The position numbers and the translations under genes were made by a program. DNA of 64,000 bases from Actinomadura rupiterrae (GTDB lineage: Bacteria; Actinomycetota; Actinomycetes; Streptosporangiales; Streptosporangiaceae). Within the stretch, counting starts at the first letter, position 1, and the number at the start of each line of letters is the position of its first letter. The stretch is from contig NZ_JAMZEA010000018.1 of the NCBI RefSeq assembly GCF_024172125.1, forward strand, positions 62,001 through 126,000. The letters are read 5' to 3'. This document shows positions 23,592-31,277 of the stretch, in pieces. Below the pieces are notes generated by a model that worked only from the letters and a program-made list of their open reading frames with translations, was not told the DNA's origin and made no database searches.

Positions 23592-25628
23592 ATGGCTGCC
23601 AAGAACACCGCGCAGGTCGCCACCATCGAGGAATCGTCCTGGGAGCGCGTCAAGGCCGCCCAAGCGTCCAAGCTGATGACGCTGGCGCCGCCGTGGCTGG
23701 TCTGGCCGTTCACCGCCGGCATCGGGCAGATGTGCCACGTGCTGTGGGGGCACGGGCAGGCCGCCGCATGGTCCGGGATCGGGCTCACGCTCGGCACTGG
23801 GCTGCTGTCGGCGGTGACCTGGAACGTCTCCCACCAACGCGGCATCCTCGGGCGCGGTTCGGCGACCGCGACCACCGCCGCCGCGGGTATGTGGGTCACC
23901 GCCTGTTCGGTCGCCGGCATCGGTCAGCCTGTGGTGACGTGGCTGGTCACCGTGGGCGGGCTGGTCGGTTGCCTGGGCTGGAACATCCGGACCGTGATCC
24001 GGGAGAAGCAGGGCCTGTCCGGGGTGATGGACCCGCTGGCGTTCCTGTTCGACCACGCCAAGGACAAGACCGGCCTGGACGGTGCCCGGATGGCCACCGT
24101 CAAGGCCAGCGAACACAAGATCGAAGCCGCGATGGCGCTGCCCGCCGGACAGAAGACCGTGGCCGACATTCAGAAGAAGACCGAGCACATCGAAGGCGCG
24201 ATGGCGCTGCCGCCCGGCACCATCACCGTTTCGGCCGATGAGGACCGCGCCGACCGCGCCAAGGTCGTCCTGTCGGACGCGCGGGTGATGAAGCACCCGA
24301 TCCCGTGGCCCGGCCCGTACCGGCCCGGCGGGTCCATCGGTGAGCCGCTGCGGATTGGCGTGTGGCAGGACGGTGACGAGGTCTTGCACACCATCGCCGG
24401 GCACCACTTCCAGGTCATGGGCAAGACCGGCGCGGGCAAGTCGGTCGGCGCCGCCTGGAACTACCTCGCCGAGATCATCACCCGTCGGGACGTGGTGGTG
24501 TTCGCCGCCGACCTCACCAAGGGCGAACAGAGCATCGGCAAGCTGCGGCCGGCGCTGCACCGGTTCGAGACCACCACGGCCGGCGTCCGGTCCCTGATCA
24601 ACGACATCCACGCCCAACTCAAGCCCCGCACCGACTGGCTGTCGGCGCACGGCTACGTCAACTGGGAACCGGGCTGCGGCCTCACCTATTGGGTGCTCTG
24701 GCTGGAAGAGGTCCCCGACATCTTCGACGCCCTGGGAGACAAGGGCGTGGAGACCTTCCTGAAGCTGCTGAAGGCCATCCGGTCGGCCGGCGGCACGATC
24801 GTGCTGAGCTTGCAGCGCTCGGACTGGACCCAGATGCCCACCATCGCGCGCGGCCAGCTGGCGAACATGTGCTTCGGCGTCGCCAACGCCGCCGACGCCG
24901 CGTTCGGACTCTCAGACGCCCAAGAAGACGCCGGCGCGCGTCCGGAGCTGTGGGGCGACAAGCAGCCCGGCATGGCCTACCTGGACGCTCCCAGCATCGA
25001 CTCCGGCCGGATCGCGATGCCGCTGCGCACCTTCGGATGGCTCAAAAGCGACGGCAAGCCCGACCCGGCCGCGCTGCACGCGCACGCCCTGGAATGGCCC
25101 GCCGCGGCCAAGCAGGTGGACGAGTTCACCGCGGCCGTGACCCGCGCCGCCGCGGCCGTCATGCCCCTCACCGGCCCCGTGGGCGCCGCGAGCGGGACCG
25201 ACGACGCTAACGCCCCGGACGACCGGGACGACGCCGTGAGCGGCCCGCAGGACGACGGGGACGACTGGAACCCGGAGGACGACATCACCACGCCCGACCC
25301 CGACCCGAGCATCACCGCCGACAAAGACGGCCCCATCGAAGACGACCCCGACGACGCCGAATGGACCTTCACCCGCCCCACCCCGACCATGACCGCCGCC
25401 CAAGCCCGCCAGACGCTCTATGACCGCATCGCCCAATGGCAGAACCAGGGCGTCACCGACTTCACCACCGCCGACCTGTCCGACATCTGGACCAACGCCG
25501 GACTGAGCCGAGCATGGGCACAGAAGTGGATTCGCAAACTCCGCGATGACGGCGTGCTCGGCTTCGATGACGAGACCCAGCGACACCAGATCCACGCCGC
25601 CCCCGACACCGCCGGCGCCGCCGCTTAA
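23592..25628 (+). CDS. TraB-type FtsK/SpoIIIE conjugal DNA translocase
   Basis: 678 residues. AICEs and Streptomyces plasmids move double-stranded DNA with one such hexameric motor. Two to four N-terminal membrane helices (residues about 33-135) are followed by the FtsK motor: Walker A GKTGAGKS near residue 278, Walker B VLWLEEVPD near residue 372, and VLSLQRSDW as the sensor region. An acidic linker (residues about 535-590) leads to a C-terminal winged-helix (LYDRIAQWQNQGVTDF to KWIRKLRDDGVLGFD), the part that recognises clt DNA repeats in characterised TraB proteins. Start 3 bases after the previous stop. Confidence 0.9.
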   Translation: MAAKNTAQVATIEESSWERVKAAQASKLMTLAPPWLVWPFTAGIGQMCHVLWGHGQAAAWSGIGLTLGTGLLSAVTWNVSHQRGILGRGSATATTAAAGMWVTACSVAGIGQPVVTWLVTVGGLVGCLGWNIRTVIREKQGLSGVMDPLAFLFDHAKDKTGLDGARMATVKASEHKIEAAMALPAGQKTVADIQKKTEHIEGAMALPPGTITVSADEDRADRAKVVLSDARVMKHPIPWPGPYRPGGSIGEPLRIGVWQDGDEVLHTIAGHHFQVMGKTGAGKSVGAAWNYLAEIITRRDVVVFAADLTKGEQSIGKLRPALHRFETTTAGVRSLINDIHAQLKPRTDWLSAHGYVNWEPGCGLTYWVLWLEEVPDIFDALGDKGVETFLKLLKAIRSAGGTIVLSLQRSDWTQMPTIARGQLANMCFGVANAADAAFGLSDAQEDAGARPELWGDKQPGMAYLDAPSIDSGRIAMPLRTFGWLKSDGKPDPAALHAHALEWPAAAKQVDEFTAAVTRAAAAVMPLTGPVGAASGTDDANAPDDRDDAVSGPQDDGDDWNPEDDITTPDPDPSITADKDGPIEDDPDDAEWTFTRPTPTMTAAQARQTLYDRIAQWQNQGVTDFTTADLSDIWTNAGLSRAWAQKWIRKLRDDGVLGFDDETQRHQIHAAPDTAGAAA

Positions 25629-25689
25629 CCCGCTTGAGATCGCGCGCACGGCTGCGCGTGGGTAGCGCGCCCACACAAGTTGATCATGA

Positions 25690-25842
25690 TGCAACGCGCC
25701 CACACGCACCCGCCACGCGAGCGTGCAACGCCCGATGCCACGCCCCTGCAACGCCCACCTGCCACGCCACCCGTGGCGGCCCGCTGACCAGTAATCCCAA
25801 CCCCCGACCCCCGCCCGACCGCAAGCCCAGGGTGCAACGCCC
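25690..25842. promoter_or_regulatory. TGCAACGCCC repeats after traB: clt/transfer-site candidate
   Basis: TGCAACGCGCC at 25690, TGCAACGCCC at 25724 and 25748 and again at 25833, all in one orientation, plus TGCCACGCC variants between them. They lie in the only sizeable gap (25629-25867) after the translocase gene. In known systems TraB binds short repeats (clt) close to its gene. Confidence 0.5.
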
Positions 25843-25867
25843 CTGCCGCAACCACATCGGGAGTCTC

Positions 25868-26158
25868 ATGACGCCGCCCACCGTCCGCGTGGTCAAGGTC
25901 CGGCTGTCCGGGCTGGACGACGACGCCGGCGCGGTCGCCGACCTGCTGACCCGCCTGTTGCCGGAGCTGTCCGGCGGGCGCTGCCAGACCGGCGAGATCT
26001 CACCCGCCTACCCCAACCGTCGCGGAGGAGGCGCCCGCCGCTACTTCGACCTCTACCTACTCGACACCGACCCCACCGCCGACGACCACGCCGTCAACAC
26101 CGGTCCGGCCCGCGTCCGGCGGTCCCGGCCCGGCGGAGAACTTCCCGAGAGCAGCTAG
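25868..26158 (+). CDS. AICE hypothetical protein
   Basis: 96 residues with an alternating strand pattern (TVRVVKVRLSGLDDDAGAVA, RRYFDLYLLDTD) suggesting a small alpha/beta domain. GGGAG precedes the ATG by 6 bases. The C-terminus is Arg/Pro-rich. Function unknown. Confidence 0.6.
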   Translation: MTPPTVRVVKVRLSGLDDDAGAVADLLTRLLPELSGGRCQTGEISPAYPNRRGGGARRYFDLYLLDTDPTADDHAVNTGPARVRRSRPGGELPESS

Positions 26159-26182
26159 CCCAGCCCCCCGGACACGAAAAGA

Positions 26183-26227
26183 GCGGTCCCCGGCGCACTA
26201 GCCACCAAGCACGCCGCCGGGGACCGC
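26183..26227 (+). repeat. AICE stem-loop element, copy 3
   Basis: Perfect 13-bp stem GCGGTCCCCGGCG / CGCCGGGGACCGC around the conserved 19-nt loop, the strongest of the four copies, followed by CCCAACCGACCA. It lies after a stop codon, 73 bases before the next start. Confidence 0.8.
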
Positions 26228-26300
26228 ACCCCCAACCGACCACGGACCCCAACGAACCAGCAGGTCCATCGAAGCCCTTCCAGATGGAGGCACTTCCATC

Positions 26301-26654
26301 ATGACGCATCACATCCCCGACATGCCGCCGACCGGCCAATGGCCGATCCCGGACGGCGCCGACTGCGCCGGCTGCAGCAGCAACCAGCACACCCGATGGG
26401 CCGGCTACGACTTCACCGTCACGCCCGCCCTGCACCTGTGGCGCTGCCGCGCCTGCCGCGCGGTTACCCGCACCCCGGTTACCTACTGGCCGGCCAATGA
26501 CGGCCCGGACTGCCCGTCCTGCCTGTCCGCGGTCACCTGCTGGGCCACCTTCGACCCCGACCACGCGGGGGACCTGTGGATCTGCGAGAACGCCCACGAG
26601 TTCACCCTGACCCCCGAAGGCATCGTGATCCCGCGGACCGGTGAGGCCGGATGA
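26301..26654 (+). CDS. Multi-Cys zinc-binding protein
   Basis: 117 residues with three CxxC-type pairs (DCAGC, RCRACR, DCPSC) and further single Cys residues, so two zinc ribbons are likely. GGAGG lies 11 bases before the ATG. It immediately precedes and overlaps (ATGA) the primase-polymerase gene, whose own N-terminus also carries Cys pairs, so a replication-accessory role is plausible. Confidence 0.65.
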   Translation: MTHHIPDMPPTGQWPIPDGADCAGCSSNQHTRWAGYDFTVTPALHLWRCRACRAVTRTPVTYWPANDGPDCPSCLSAVTCWATFDPDHAGDLWICENAHEFTLTPEGIVIPRTGEAG

Positions 26655-27838
26655 CCGCGCGGACCGGTCGGCAGACGCCGCGGCTGACTGAACTGCAAGC
26701 CGCGTGCGGGCGGTGTGGGCACCAAAACGGCGCCCACACCCGCAGCGCCGGCCGTAGCGGCTGGGCCATCGGCGACCGGACGTGGCGAGAGGCGTCCGGC
26801 GGTTGCAACCACCCCGGATGCCCCTGCCCCGGCCGCACCCCCGCCGCCGTGCCCACGCCCACGTCCGCGCCATCCTCGGCAGCGTCCGGCGCCGCGCCGG
26901 CGGGGAAGGTGCCCGCATCACTGGGTTCGGCGTTGCAGTGCGCGGCGCGCGGCTGGCACGTGTTCCCGCTGCGCCCCGGCGACAAGCGGCCCTTGCCGCG
27001 CTTCACCGACTGGGAGACCCACGCCACCACCGACCCCGACCGCATCCGCGCGTTCTGGTCCCGCGGCGCGTTCAACACCGCGGTTGCCTGCGGGCCGTCC
27101 GGGCTGGTCGTCATCGACCTGGACACCCCCAAGCCCGGCGAGACCCCGCCGAAGCCGTGGGCGCTGCCCGGTGTCCATGAGGGTGCCGACGTGCTGGCGG
27201 TGCTGTGCGAACGCCACCGCCAGCCCTTCCCGTCCGAGACCTACACCGTGCGGACCCGCCGCGGCGGGCTGCACCTGTACTTCACCAGCCCGCCCGGCGT
27301 CCGTCTGCGCAACACGACCGGACGGCACCGCACCGGCCTGGGGTGGCTGATCGACACCCGCGCGCACGGCGGATACGTCGTCGCGGCCGGCAGCCGCGTC
27401 GAACTCCCGGACGGAACCGGCGCCTACCGCGTCATTCATGACGTCGCGCCCGCGCCCCTGCCGGACTGGCTGACGGGGCTGCTGACCGCCACCCCGCCGA
27501 CTCCTGTCCCCTTGGAGTGCCCTCCCGGACAGCGCGCCGGGGTCGGTGACCTCCCGGCTTACGTTCGAACGGCACTCCAAGGGGAGAAGCGGCGCGTGGC
27601 CGATGCCGAGCCCGGAACCCGCAACCACGCTCTCAACAAAGCCGCCTACAACCTCGGGCGCCTGGTCGGCGCCGGCCTGCTGCCCGCCGACCACGCCGCC
27701 GCGCACCTGACCGACGCTGCCGCCGTCCACAGCGGGCCCGGTGGCCTCACCCCCGGTGAAGTCCACGCCACCATCACCTCCGGTCTGACCGCCGGCGCCG
27801 CCCGTCCCCGCACCATCACCCGGAAGCAGGCCGCATGA
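26651..27838 (+). CDS. Bifunctional DNA primase/polymerase (RepPP-like)
   Basis: 395 residues. An N-terminal Cys-rich segment (CGRCGHQNGAHT, CNHPGCPCPG) precedes the prim-pol domain: AARGWHVFPLRPGDKRPL (residues about 98-115), the catalytic VVIDLDTP near residue 155, GGLHLYF, and the DTRAHGGYVVAAGS strand. Such AEP primases initiate replication of RepPP-type AICEs. Starts in an ATGA overlap and ends in another with the DUF3631 gene. A perfect 14-bp inverted repeat lies inside the C-terminal coding region. Confidence 0.87.
   Translation: MTARTGRQTPRLTELQAACGRCGHQNGAHTRSAGRSGWAIGDRTWREASGGCNHPGCPCPGRTPAAVPTPTSAPSSAASGAAPAGKVPASLGSALQCAARGWHVFPLRPGDKRPLPRFTDWETHATTDPDRIRAFWSRGAFNTAVACGPSGLVVIDLDTPKPGETPPKPWALPGVHEGADVLAVLCERHRQPFPSETYTVRTRRGGLHLYFTSPPGVRLRNTTGRHRTGLGWLIDTRAHGGYVVAAGSRVELPDGTGAYRVIHDVAPAPLPDWLTGLLTATPPTPVPLECPPGQRAGVGDLPAYVRTALQGEKRRVADAEPGTRNHALNKAAYNLGRLVGAGLLPADHAAAHLTDAAAVHSGPGGLTPGEVHATITSGLTAGAARPRTITRKQAA
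27508..27584. repeat. 14-bp perfect inverted repeat inside the primase gene
   Basis: CCCCTTGGAGTGCC (27508-27521) and GGCACTCCAAGGGG (27571-27584) with 49 bases between. The codons used (CCC TTG GAG) are less typical than neighbouring ones, suggesting selection on the DNA or RNA structure. Confidence 0.6.
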
Positions 27839-29073
27839 ACCCCGCACCGGCCGCGCAACCCACCACCGACCCCGACACCGAGGAGCACCACGAGCCGATC
27901 GACGGCGCCGCGCTGCTGGACGCGCTGCGCGCCGCCCTCACCAAGTACGTCATCCTGCCCAGCGACCACGCCGCGGACGCGGTCACGCTGTGGATCGCGG
28001 CCACCCACGTCCAACCCGCATGGCCGCACGCGCCGCGGCTGGTCATCCGCGCCCCGGAGAAGCGGTGCGGCAAGTCCCGCCTGCTGGACGTGGTGGAGGC
28101 CACCTGCCACAACCCGTTCATCACCGTCAACAGCAGTCCGGCCGCCGTGTACCGGTCGATCAGCGACGACCCGCCCACGCTTCTCGTGGATGAGGCCGAC
28201 ACGCTGTTCGGCGCCAAAGCCGAAGGCAACGAAGATCTGCGCGGGCTGCTGAACGCCGGACACCAGCGCAACCGGCCCGCCAAGCGGTATGACGCCAACC
28301 TCGGACGCGTCGAGTCCATCCCGACCTTCGCCATGGCCGCACTCGCCGGCATCGGCGCCATGCCCGACACCATCGAAGACCGCGCCATCGTGGTCCGGAT
28401 GCGGCGCCGCGCCCCCGGCGAAACTGTCGCGCCCTACCGGCACCGCCGCGACCGGCCCGCGCTCCGCCAGCTGGCAACCGACCTGGCGCGCTGGCTCCGC
28501 CCCGACCTAAAGATTCTGGAGAACGCCGAGCCGCCCATGCCCGTGGAAGACCGCGCCGCCGACACCTGGGAACCGCTCGTGGTCGTCGCCGACCACGCCG
28601 CCGGCCCGTGGCCCAACCGCGCCCGCGCCGCCGTCCTGGCACTCACCGCCGAAGCCGACGACTCCGACGACATGTCCCCGCGGCTGCGCGCGCTGACCGA
28701 CTGCCGCGCCGCGTTCGGCACCGACACCGCCCTACCAACCGCCGTCCTGCTGGACCGACTCAAGAACGCCCCCGAATCCCCGTGGGCCGACTACGGGCCG
28801 TCCGGGCTGACCCCGCACCGGCTCGGCGCGATGCTCCGCGAATACGAGATCCGATCCAGCACCATCCGGTTCCCCAACGGCCAGCAGGCCAAGGGCTATC
28901 TGCGCGCGGACTTCAGCGAGGCGTGGGCGCGGTACTGCCCGCCCGAGCCGCCCCCGCCCGCCGCACGCCCGGAGGGCACCGTCGTTCCCCTGCCAGGGGT
29001 ATCCGTACCAAGCGTCCCGAACGTCCCGGCCCAGGTCAGCCCTGGGACGGATACCGCCACTGGGACGGATTGA
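27835..29073 (+). CDS. DUF3631 P-loop ATPase
   Basis: 412 residues. The DUF3631 helicase-like domain has Walker A APEKRCGKSRLL near residue 76, Walker B TLLVDEAD near residue 117, and the arginine-rich EDRAIVVRMRRR sensor. The C-terminal part (TALPTAVLLDRL, LTPHRLGAMLREY) looks like a winged helix. Paired with the primase-polymerase it probably unwinds the element's origin. The last 25 residues are encoded by the start of a repeat cluster that continues beyond the stop codon. Confidence 0.82.
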   Translation: MNPAPAAQPTTDPDTEEHHEPIDGAALLDALRAALTKYVILPSDHAADAVTLWIAATHVQPAWPHAPRLVIRAPEKRCGKSRLLDVVEATCHNPFITVNSSPAAVYRSISDDPPTLLVDEADTLFGAKAEGNEDLRGLLNAGHQRNRPAKRYDANLGRVESIPTFAMAALAGIGAMPDTIEDRAIVVRMRRRAPGETVAPYRHRRDRPALRQLATDLARWLRPDLKILENAEPPMPVEDRAADTWEPLVVVADHAAGPWPNRARAAVLALTAEADDSDDMSPRLRALTDCRAAFGTDTALPTAVLLDRLKNAPESPWADYGPSGLTPHRLGAMLREYEIRSSTIRFPNGQQAKGYLRADFSEAWARYCPPEPPPPAARPEGTVVPLPGVSVPSVPNVPAQVSPGTDTATGTD

Positions 29074-29230
29074 AGCGTCCCACCACCCACGAACCCAACG
29101 ACCACCCGAAGCCGAACCGAACACGCCCTGGGACGGATCAAAGCGTCCCAGCACACCAATCCGTCCCAGGGCTGACCTGCGGAAATGACCTCGGGACGCT
29201 TGGGACGGATACCCCTCCCCCCAGCGTCCC
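29010..29230. repeat. Cluster of CTGGGACGGAT and AAGCGTCCC repeats (origin-like)
   Basis: CTGGGACGGAT occurs at 29042, 29060 and 29128, a TTGGGACGGAT form at 29200 and the inverted form at 29159. AAGCGTCCC occurs at 29010, 29073 and 29141, inverted at 29193, and AGCGTCCC at 29223. CCCTGGGACGGAT / ATCCGTCCCAGGG (29126-29171) forms a perfect 13-bp inverted repeat. The gap between the ATPase and excisionase genes has no ORF. Confidence 0.75.
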
Positions 29231-29234
29231 GAAC

Positions 29235-29267
29235 GCCGGCGCACTAGCCACCAAGCACGCCGCCGGC
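29235..29267 (+). repeat. AICE stem-loop element, copy 4
   Basis: GCCGGCG / CGCCGGC stem with the same 19-nt loop, then CCCAACCGACCA; 36 bases before the excisionase start codon. Confidence 0.75.
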
Positions 29268-29303
29268 ACCCACCCAACCGACCAACCCACGGAGACCCCA
29301 ACC

Positions 29304-29675
29304 ATGGCTACGTCCATGACCGCCGCCCTCTTGCCCCTGTCCGAGGTGCTGACCCGACTCAAGGTGTCGCGGAGCACCTTCGACACCTGGCGGGTGCTCG
29401 GCAAAAGCCCCGAGTGCATCAAGTTCGCCAACCGGCGTCTCTACGTGTCCCCGGCCGCTCTGACCTCTTGGTTCGGCGCGCCCGTAACCGAGCCGCTCCT
29501 CACCCTCCCCGAAGTGCTGACCATGCTGGACGTGGCCCGCAGCACCTTCGACACCTGGCGGTCCCTGGACAGCGCGCCGTCCTGTTTCAAGCTGCCGAAT
29601 GGGCAGATCCGCGTACGTTCGGCCGACCTTGCGGCATGGCTCAATGCCCACGTCGAGATGCGAGAGGCCGCCTGA
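29304..29675 (+). CDS. Tandem helix-turn-helix protein, excisionase candidate
   Basis: 123 residues made of two similar halves: LLPLSEVLTRLKVSRSTFDT then WRVLGKSPECIKFANRRLYV, and LLTLPEVLTMLDVARSTFDT then WRSLDSAPSCFKLPNGQIRV. Each is a MerR-like/HTH_17 winged helix of the Xis type. It lies 2 bases upstream of the integrase start, the standard excisionase position. Duplication of the DNA-binding domain in one chain is less usual. Confidence 0.82.
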   Translation: MATSMTAALLPLSEVLTRLKVSRSTFDTWRVLGKSPECIKFANRRLYVSPAALTSWFGAPVTEPLLTLPEVLTMLDVARSTFDTWRSLDSAPSCFKLPNGQIRVRSADLAAWLNAHVEMREAA

Positions 29676-29677
29676 CA

Positions 29678-31060
29678 ATGCCCTACTCTCACGACGTCAA
29701 CATCTGGAAGCTTGCGCGAAAGAAGCGCAAGCGCGGGCACGGCGTCCGTTGGATCGTCGCCAAACGCGAATTCGACAAGTGGTTCACCGAATACGCGCTG
29801 GCCGACAACCACCGATCCAAGCTCATGCAAGCCGCGCGCCGCGGGGAAGGCTTCGACACCGAGACCGGGCTACCGGAGTCCATGGTCCGTGAGCAGCTCT
29901 CGGTTACGTGGTTCGAACTGGCCTGCCGCTACGTCGATCTGAAATGGCCGGACGCCGCGCCCAAGTCGAGAACCGGTATCGCCGATGCGCTCGCCACTGT
30001 CACGCCGGTCATGGTCGCCACCGAACGGGGCAGGCCCGACCCCCAGGTTCTCCGGGAGGCCTTGTACGGCTGGGCGTTCCACAAGGTGCGGCGGGAGACC
30101 ACCGAGTTGACCGGCGCGAAAGCCGCCGCCCTGGATTGGCTGCGCGCCAACTCATTGAAGGTGGTGGCCATCAACGAGCGGGAGCAGCGTTCCCAACTTG
30201 TTCGGCGTGCGCTGGATGCCATCGCGCTCCGGCTGGACGGTGCACCGGCGGCCGCTAAGACGGTGGCTCGTAAGCGCGCCATCATTCATGGCGTGTTCGG
30301 CTATGCCGTCGAACTCGACATCCTGCCCAGCAACCCCATCGACCGAATCAAATGGAAGGCGCCTGCGGTTGCCGAGGAAGTCAACCGCAACGTACTCGCC
30401 AACCCGAAGCAGATCCGCGCCCTGTTGGATGCGGTGAAATCCTGGCGCCCGGAACTGGTCGCGTTCTACGGCTGTCTCTACTACGCCTACACGCGGCCCG
30501 GAGAAGCCAAGCTTCTATGCAAGGACGATTGCGTTGAACTCCCGGACAAGGGCTGGGGGTTGATCCTGCTGGGCCAGAACGCGCCCCGGGTCGGCGCCGA
30601 TTGGACGGATACCGGCAACAGCCATGAGGCACGGCAGCTCAAGCACCGCGCGAAGAAGACCACCCGGCCGGTACCGATCCCTCCGGAACTGGTCCGGCTG
30701 CTCCGTCACCACCTGGACGAGTACGGCACCGCCAGCGATGGCCGCCTGTTCTCCGGGGGGCGCGGCGGCCCGCTGTCGGAAAGCGTGTACGGGCGCGTCT
30801 GGCGGAAGGCCCGCGAGCAAGCCCTGACGCCCTCCCAGGTCGCTTCTCCGCTTGCCGGACGCCCGTATGACCTGCGGCACAGCGGTGTGACGCTGGCGCT
30901 CAATTCCGGCGTTCCCGCCCCGGAGGTCGCTCGGCGCGCCGGCCACGGCGTGGAAGTCCTGCTACGCGTCTACGCCGGCTGCATCGACGGCCATGACGGC
31001 ATGTGGAACGACCGGATCACCGACGCCTTGCGGGATGACGATGATCACCCGGAGGTATGA
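29678..31060 (+). CDS. int: Tyrosine recombinase (AICE integrase)
   Basis: 460 residues. After an N-terminal basic and core-binding region (residues about 1-220) comes the catalytic domain: the first Arg in YTRPGEAK, Lys around HRAKKTTRPVPIP, the YDLRHSG box (Tyr in place of the first His of H-x-x-R), GH in RRAGHGVE and the nucleophile Tyr in LRVYAGC. It integrates the element into tRNA-Tyr, located 135 bp downstream. I start at ATG 29678, 2 bases after the excisionase stop; the longer frame overlaps that gene. Confidence 0.92.
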   Translation: MPYSHDVNIWKLARKKRKRGHGVRWIVAKREFDKWFTEYALADNHRSKLMQAARRGEGFDTETGLPESMVREQLSVTWFELACRYVDLKWPDAAPKSRTGIADALATVTPVMVATERGRPDPQVLREALYGWAFHKVRRETTELTGAKAAALDWLRANSLKVVAINEREQRSQLVRRALDAIALRLDGAPAAAKTVARKRAIIHGVFGYAVELDILPSNPIDRIKWKAPAVAEEVNRNVLANPKQIRALLDAVKSWRPELVAFYGCLYYAYTRPGEAKLLCKDDCVELPDKGWGLILLGQNAPRVGADWTDTGNSHEARQLKHRAKKTTRPVPIPPELVRLLRHHLDEYGTASDGRLFSGGRGGPLSESVYGRVWRKAREQALTPSQVASPLAGRPYDLRHSGVTLALNSGVPAPEVARRAGHGVEVLLRVYAGCIDGHDGMWNDRITDALRDDDDHPEV

Positions 31061-31066
31061 CCGGGG

Positions 31067-31095
31067 TGTCCCGCGAGTGTCCCGTCACTGTCCCG
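31067..31095. promoter_or_regulatory. Right integrase arm-type repeats
   Basis: TGTCCCG at 31067, 31078 and 31089, exactly 11 bp apart; the last two form the same 18-mer as at 16906-16923. Confidence 0.6.
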
Positions 31096-31145
31096 TGAAC
31101 ACCTGGCAGTGACCGGGAACAGCCGGTAGCTTCGACGTAGAACAA

Positions 31146-31186
31146 GATCAGCCCCTCACCCTGTTTTCGCAGGTGAGGGGCTGATC
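31146..31186. terminator. Terminator between int and tRNA-Tyr
   Basis: Perfect 15-bp stem GATCAGCCCCTCACC / GGTGAGGGGCTGATC with an 11-nt loop and GTTTTCC after it on the plus strand. It ends int and, on the minus strand, lies 10 bases past the tRNA-Tyr 3' end. Confidence 0.85.
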
Positions 31187-31193
31187 GTTTTCC

Positions 31194-31245
31194 TGTGGCG
31201 GGTGCAGGGTTCGAACCTGCGTAGGCTAAGCCGACGGATTTACAG
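31194..31245 (-). repeat. attR: 52-bp repeat inside tRNA-Tyr
   Basis: Identical to 16779-16830. The repeat starts 2 bases outside the tRNA 3' end and stops in the anticodon loop. Confidence 0.93.
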
Positions 31246-31277
31246 TCCGCTCCCATTGGCCACTCGGGCAACCCGCC
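31196..31277 (-). tRNA. tRNA-Tyr (GTA), AICE integration site
   Basis: Minus-strand class II tRNA: acceptor GGCGGGT/ACCCGCC, anticodon loop CTGTAAA (GTA), long variable arm GTCGGCTTAGCCTACGC, T-loop TTCGAAC. Intact after integration because the element restores the 3' half. Confidence 0.95.

Larger units (their letters stand above)
16779..31245 (+). mobile_element. Actinomycete integrative and conjugative element (AICE) in tRNA-Tyr
   Basis: A 14.5-kb element bounded by 52-bp direct repeats, the right copy being the 3' part of an intact tRNA-Tyr gene. Contents follow the AICE plan: a cargo/regulator pair (GT, GntR), WhiB, a run of overlapping small transfer genes with DUF2637/SpdB and TraB/FtsK proteins, a primase-polymerase and DUF3631 ATPase for replication, then excisionase and tyrosine integrase beside attR. 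The primase-polymerase places it with RepPP-type AICEs. No gene looks broken, so the element may be functional. Confidence 0.9.

Noticed and set aside
29010..29230. CTGGGACGGAT cluster as a CRISPR array
   Set aside because: Spacing is irregular, copies occur in both orientations and there are no cas genes.
26183..29267. Stem-loop repeats as simple intrinsic terminators
   Set aside because: The loop sequence is far more conserved than the stems, copy 2 lies inside a gene and no T-run follows; a plain terminator would not need a fixed loop.
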